Assembly (NCBI GenBank): GCA_033182465.1
Contig: CP137319.1
Coordinates: forward strand, 1,054,001-1,118,000
Source of the DNA: Sanghuangporus weigelae
Lineage: Eukaryota; Basidiomycota; Agaricomycetes; Hymenochaetales; Hymenochaetaceae
Direction of reading: 5' to 3'
DNA length: 64,000 bases
The notes under the pieces: model-generated
The model's input: the letters and a program-made list of their open reading frames with translations, nothing else
Databases searched by the model: none
What the model was told of the DNA's origin: nothing
Shown: positions 61,401 through 64,000 of the stretch, piece by piece
How the letters are laid out: every line of letters begins with the position of its first letter
Numbering within the stretch: the first letter of the stretch is position 1
Position numbers and translations under genes: made by a program

Positions 61401-63443
61401 ACTTACATTTTTTTCTGTAGTTGAGACTCGGTATTGATGCTGCGAAGAAAGCTGGTGGTGTTTGCGAAGCCGTGGTCTGCTATAGCGGAGATGTCGCAAA
61501 TCCAAAGAGGACCAAGTACACCTTGCAGTATTATTTGGACTTCGTTGATCAGCTTGTCGCTGAAGGTATTCATGTCCTCGGTATCAAGGATATGGCTGGA
61601 CTCCTCAAACCAGAATCCGCGAAGATGTAAGCCCAGTATCATATGAAGTCGTGGGCCTCAGTTCTGACTTTTTCTTCTTCAGGCTTATTGGTGCGATCAG
61701 GAAGAAGTATCCTAAGCTTCCTATCCATGTACACTCGCACGACACTGCTGGTATTGCAACAGCAAGTATGCTTGCAGCAGCAGCGGCGGGCGCGGATGTC
61801 GTCGATGTCGCTATCGACAGTATGTCTGGTCTGACTTCACAACCATCGATGGGTGCCATATGCGCCGCGCTCGAGCAGACCCACCTTGGCACTGGTATCC
61901 GCTACGATGATATCCAGGCCTTGAATTTGTACTGGACGCAAGTCCGACAGCTGTATACCTGTTTCGAGGCGAACGTCCGAGCGTCAGATTCTAGTGTGTT
62001 TGCGCATGAGATGCCGGGTGGACAGTATACGAACCTCATGGTATGTAGACAGAATCCTTTTGTTACTCAGAACTCATCGCATTTGAATTCTCGTCTGTAG
62101 TTCCAAGCATCGCAGCTCGGGCTCGGAACTCAATGGGCTGGTCTGTGATATCTTGATCTTGAAAATGCCGTCCTATCTGACCGCGCGAACTTGCAGAGAT
62201 TAAACAGAAGTATATTGAAGCCAATGAGCTGGTGCGTGAGATACATAGCCAGCATTCACACATTTTTACTAATGGTTGTCCATAGTGCGGAGATCTTATC
62301 AAGGTACATTGCCATCTCCGATCGTACCGCGAATCAATATGCGTATTGAATCATCCTTCTCTTCCATAGGTTACGCCTTCTTCAAAAGTTGTGGGAGACT
62401 TCGCGCAATTCATGGTCTCAAACAAGCTATCAAAACAAGACGTCCTGGAGAGAGCCGAGCAACTCGACTTCCCTTCGTCGGTTGTGGAATTCTTCCAAGG
62501 TTATCTTGGCCAGCCTGTGGGAGGCTTCCCGGAACCTCTCCGTACGAAGATCATCCGCGATAAGCCACGCATCGACGGTCGCCCTGGCGCAACTCTGGAA
62601 CCATTAGACTTCAAGAAGATCAAGGCCGAGCTACGTGCGAAGTACGGCAAACACATCACGGATACAGACGTTACATCCTACGTGATGTACCCCAAAGTGT
62701 TCGAAGAATATCAAGGATTCCTTGAGAAGTTCGGGGATCTCAGTGTTGTGCCTACACGCTATTTCCTTGGCAGACCCGATGTAGGGGAGGAAATGCACAT
62801 TTCGTACGTTTTGGGTTTCTCATTCGAGCACAAAAAGACCGATAAGCTAAAAACATACATAACCCTAGGATTGAAAAAGGAAAGACCCTGATTCTTCGCT
62901 TGTGAGTGGTGCACGAGATAAAGTTTGTGGACGTGAAACTCATGTGTGATTTTTACAGAATGGCAGTTGGTCCTGTGATTGAGGGTAAGGCGACTAGAGA
63001 TGTCTGGATCGAAGTAAATGGAGAGGTCCGTGCCGTTGCCGTGGAAGACAAGAACAGTGCAGTCGAGACGTTTACACGGGAGAAGGCGACTGCTGCTCCT
63101 GGTTCGGTCGGTGCACCGATGTCGGGTGTCGTAGTCGAAGTCCGCGTGAAGGAGGGCCAAGAGGTGAAGAAGGGTGATATTGTCTGTGTGCAAAGTGCCA
63201 TGAAGGTCAGTTTGCCTGCATTTTCTGACCTGTATATCTCGAAACTGATAAATTATCTCCGTCTTACAGATGGAATCTGCAGTCAGCGCGCCGGTGTCTG
63301 GCCACATCAGGCGTGTCGTTGTGCAAGAAGGTCGGTCCTTCTATTCATTCTCCTTTCTTTCACCCGTAATGACCACCGTCTCTTCCATTCCTTCAGGCGA
63401 CTCGATCTCACAAGGAGATCTGATTACCGAGATTGTTCACTAA
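58427..63443 (+). CDS. PYC: Pyruvate carboxylase (biotin-dependent, complete)
   Basis: About twenty exons; every junction I checked splices in frame from ATG 58427 to TAA 63443, giving a length close to the family's roughly 1190 residues. Order: biotin carboxylase start ([20 protein letters not shown]), ATP-grasp glycine loop ([16 protein letters not shown]), [15 protein letters not shown], the carboxyltransferase domain ([34 protein letters not shown]), the carboxylase-associated domain, and the biotinyl domain with AMK|MES split by the intron after the biotinylated lysine. It converts pyruvate to oxaloacetate; the lack of an obvious targeting peptide fits a cytosolic fungal enzyme. A 5-nt microexon (61355-61359) supplies part of the ENLRLGID segment. 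Confidence 0.96.
61355..61359 (+). other. Five-nucleotide microexon of pyruvate carboxylase
   Basis: Flanking signals are ATAG before and GTCTGT after. With the final G of 61304 it reads GAA AAT (Glu-Asn), which restores the conserved ENLRLG sequence and the reading frame. Confidence 0.75.
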
Positions 63444-63654
63444 ATAGAACTGCCCTCAACTGCTTTCGACCGTTCGCCCATTTTCTTGATGTATGTGTGA
63501 TATTTGCAAGGCAGAAAGAAAGTCCAGTAGAATTGTAACGTAACATAACGAGACGGAGGTGGTCAACCCAAGATGTAGTTTTCCAAGAAATGTCCTATAT
63601 ATATTGTACATCCTGTCTCATAGTTAAGGAATTTGTTCTATCACAGCAGTGCAG

Positions 63655-64000
63655 TCAACGAGCGCTGGTGCCGTGTAAGTCAAGAACCGAAGAAGATGAC
63701 GTCTGGGTCACCTGAATTGCCTGATCTGAGACTGGGTAAGGTCCAACATCATAAGATCCGTATCCGATTTCTTGTGTCCTCATCACGCCTTGATCTTGAA
63801 CCTCCATCTTAAGCACGACCTCCTTAGCTCACCATCGAGGCAAACGTATGTACGTACCTACCCTTCCTTGATCTTGACCTCTTCTGGTCCAGATTTGACT
63901 TCCATTCCATTCTCTGTTGATGCCTTAACATTCTGAGCTAGCTACTTAGAACCGAGAACCCAAATGTCCAATCCGGTAATCGCACTTGGTCCACCTGGTT
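63655..64000 (-). CDS. 3' end of an unidentified gene running off the right edge
   Basis: Minus-strand stretches at 63932-63862 (KASTENGMEVKSGPEEVKIK) and 63822-63655 (VMRTQEIGYGSYDVGPYPVS, ending TGA at 63655) look coding. However, joining them with the small introns visible shifts frame, and the first has its own in-frame TAG just after KEG. Either the gene ends near 63859 or an exon boundary is misread. I do not recognise the family. Confidence 0.3.

Noticed and set aside
1-64000. CRISPR arrays, bacterial operons, rRNA or tRNA genes
   Set aside because: The window is spliced eukaryotic sequence. The only short tandem repeats are the 27-bp units in C elements without spacers, and I saw no tRNA-like cloverleaf or rRNA signature.

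Overview
This is a fungal nuclear window, most likely from an agaricomycete basidiomycete. The evidence is host genes with many roughly 50-nt GT-AG introns, very small exons, a fungus-specific FunK1 kinase remnant, and chromodomain Ty3/gypsy retrotransposons. Host genes sit at the two ends: a RED/IK-like C-terminus, EMC5 and a sterol O-acyltransferase on the left; and on the right a FunK1 kinase remnant, a decayed partial copy of the sterol acyltransferase, a short-chain dehydrogenase, a DASH-subunit-like gene (HSK3), a GDP-mannose transporter (VRG4), a complete pyruvate carboxylase and the end of one unidentified gene.

About 45 kb in the middle (4.6-50 kb) is a nest of LTR elements. I separate three main groups. 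Gypsy-A is a chromovirus with 453-bp LTRs, split in two: its 3' half lies at 11338-14287 (+) and its 5' half at 31962-34869 plus 48947-49992 (-). Gypsy-B is a 12.3-kb chromovirus with 1512-bp LTRs, present as two nearly identical full-length copies in opposite orientation (15081-27388 + and 35981-48287 -), plus older LTR copies. C and D are related solo-LTR-like families (TGTAG...CTACA ends, TATA boxes, 4-bp target duplications). Nesting runs to four levels, for example gypsy-A contains D, which contains gypsy-B copy 2.

Target-site duplications that match across 20 kb but sit at the wrong partners (GTGC, CCGC, GGATT, CTTAC) show that about 20 kb was inverted by crossover between two 1338-bp C elements (9448-10785 and 29859-31196). 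Each gypsy-B copy keeps its own intact TSD (CTGTC, TCGGA), so the B copies did not mediate the inversion.

Gypsy-B looks intact and recently active and has an unusual gene set. From 5' to 3' it has an LTR whose U3 encodes a conserved 213-residue protein, a 12-nt self-primer site, an AUG-less ORF0 joined by ATGA to a coiled-coil ORF1, a Gag, a Pol apparently reached by -1 frameshifting on GGGAAAA, an extra 358-residue ORF after Pol, and an antisense spliced gene for a small single-pass membrane protein just before the 3' LTR. The combination of U3 protein, ORF1/ORF4 and antisense membrane gene is the best candidate here for something undescribed. All splice models, comparisons and family names come from reading the sequence, without database searches.
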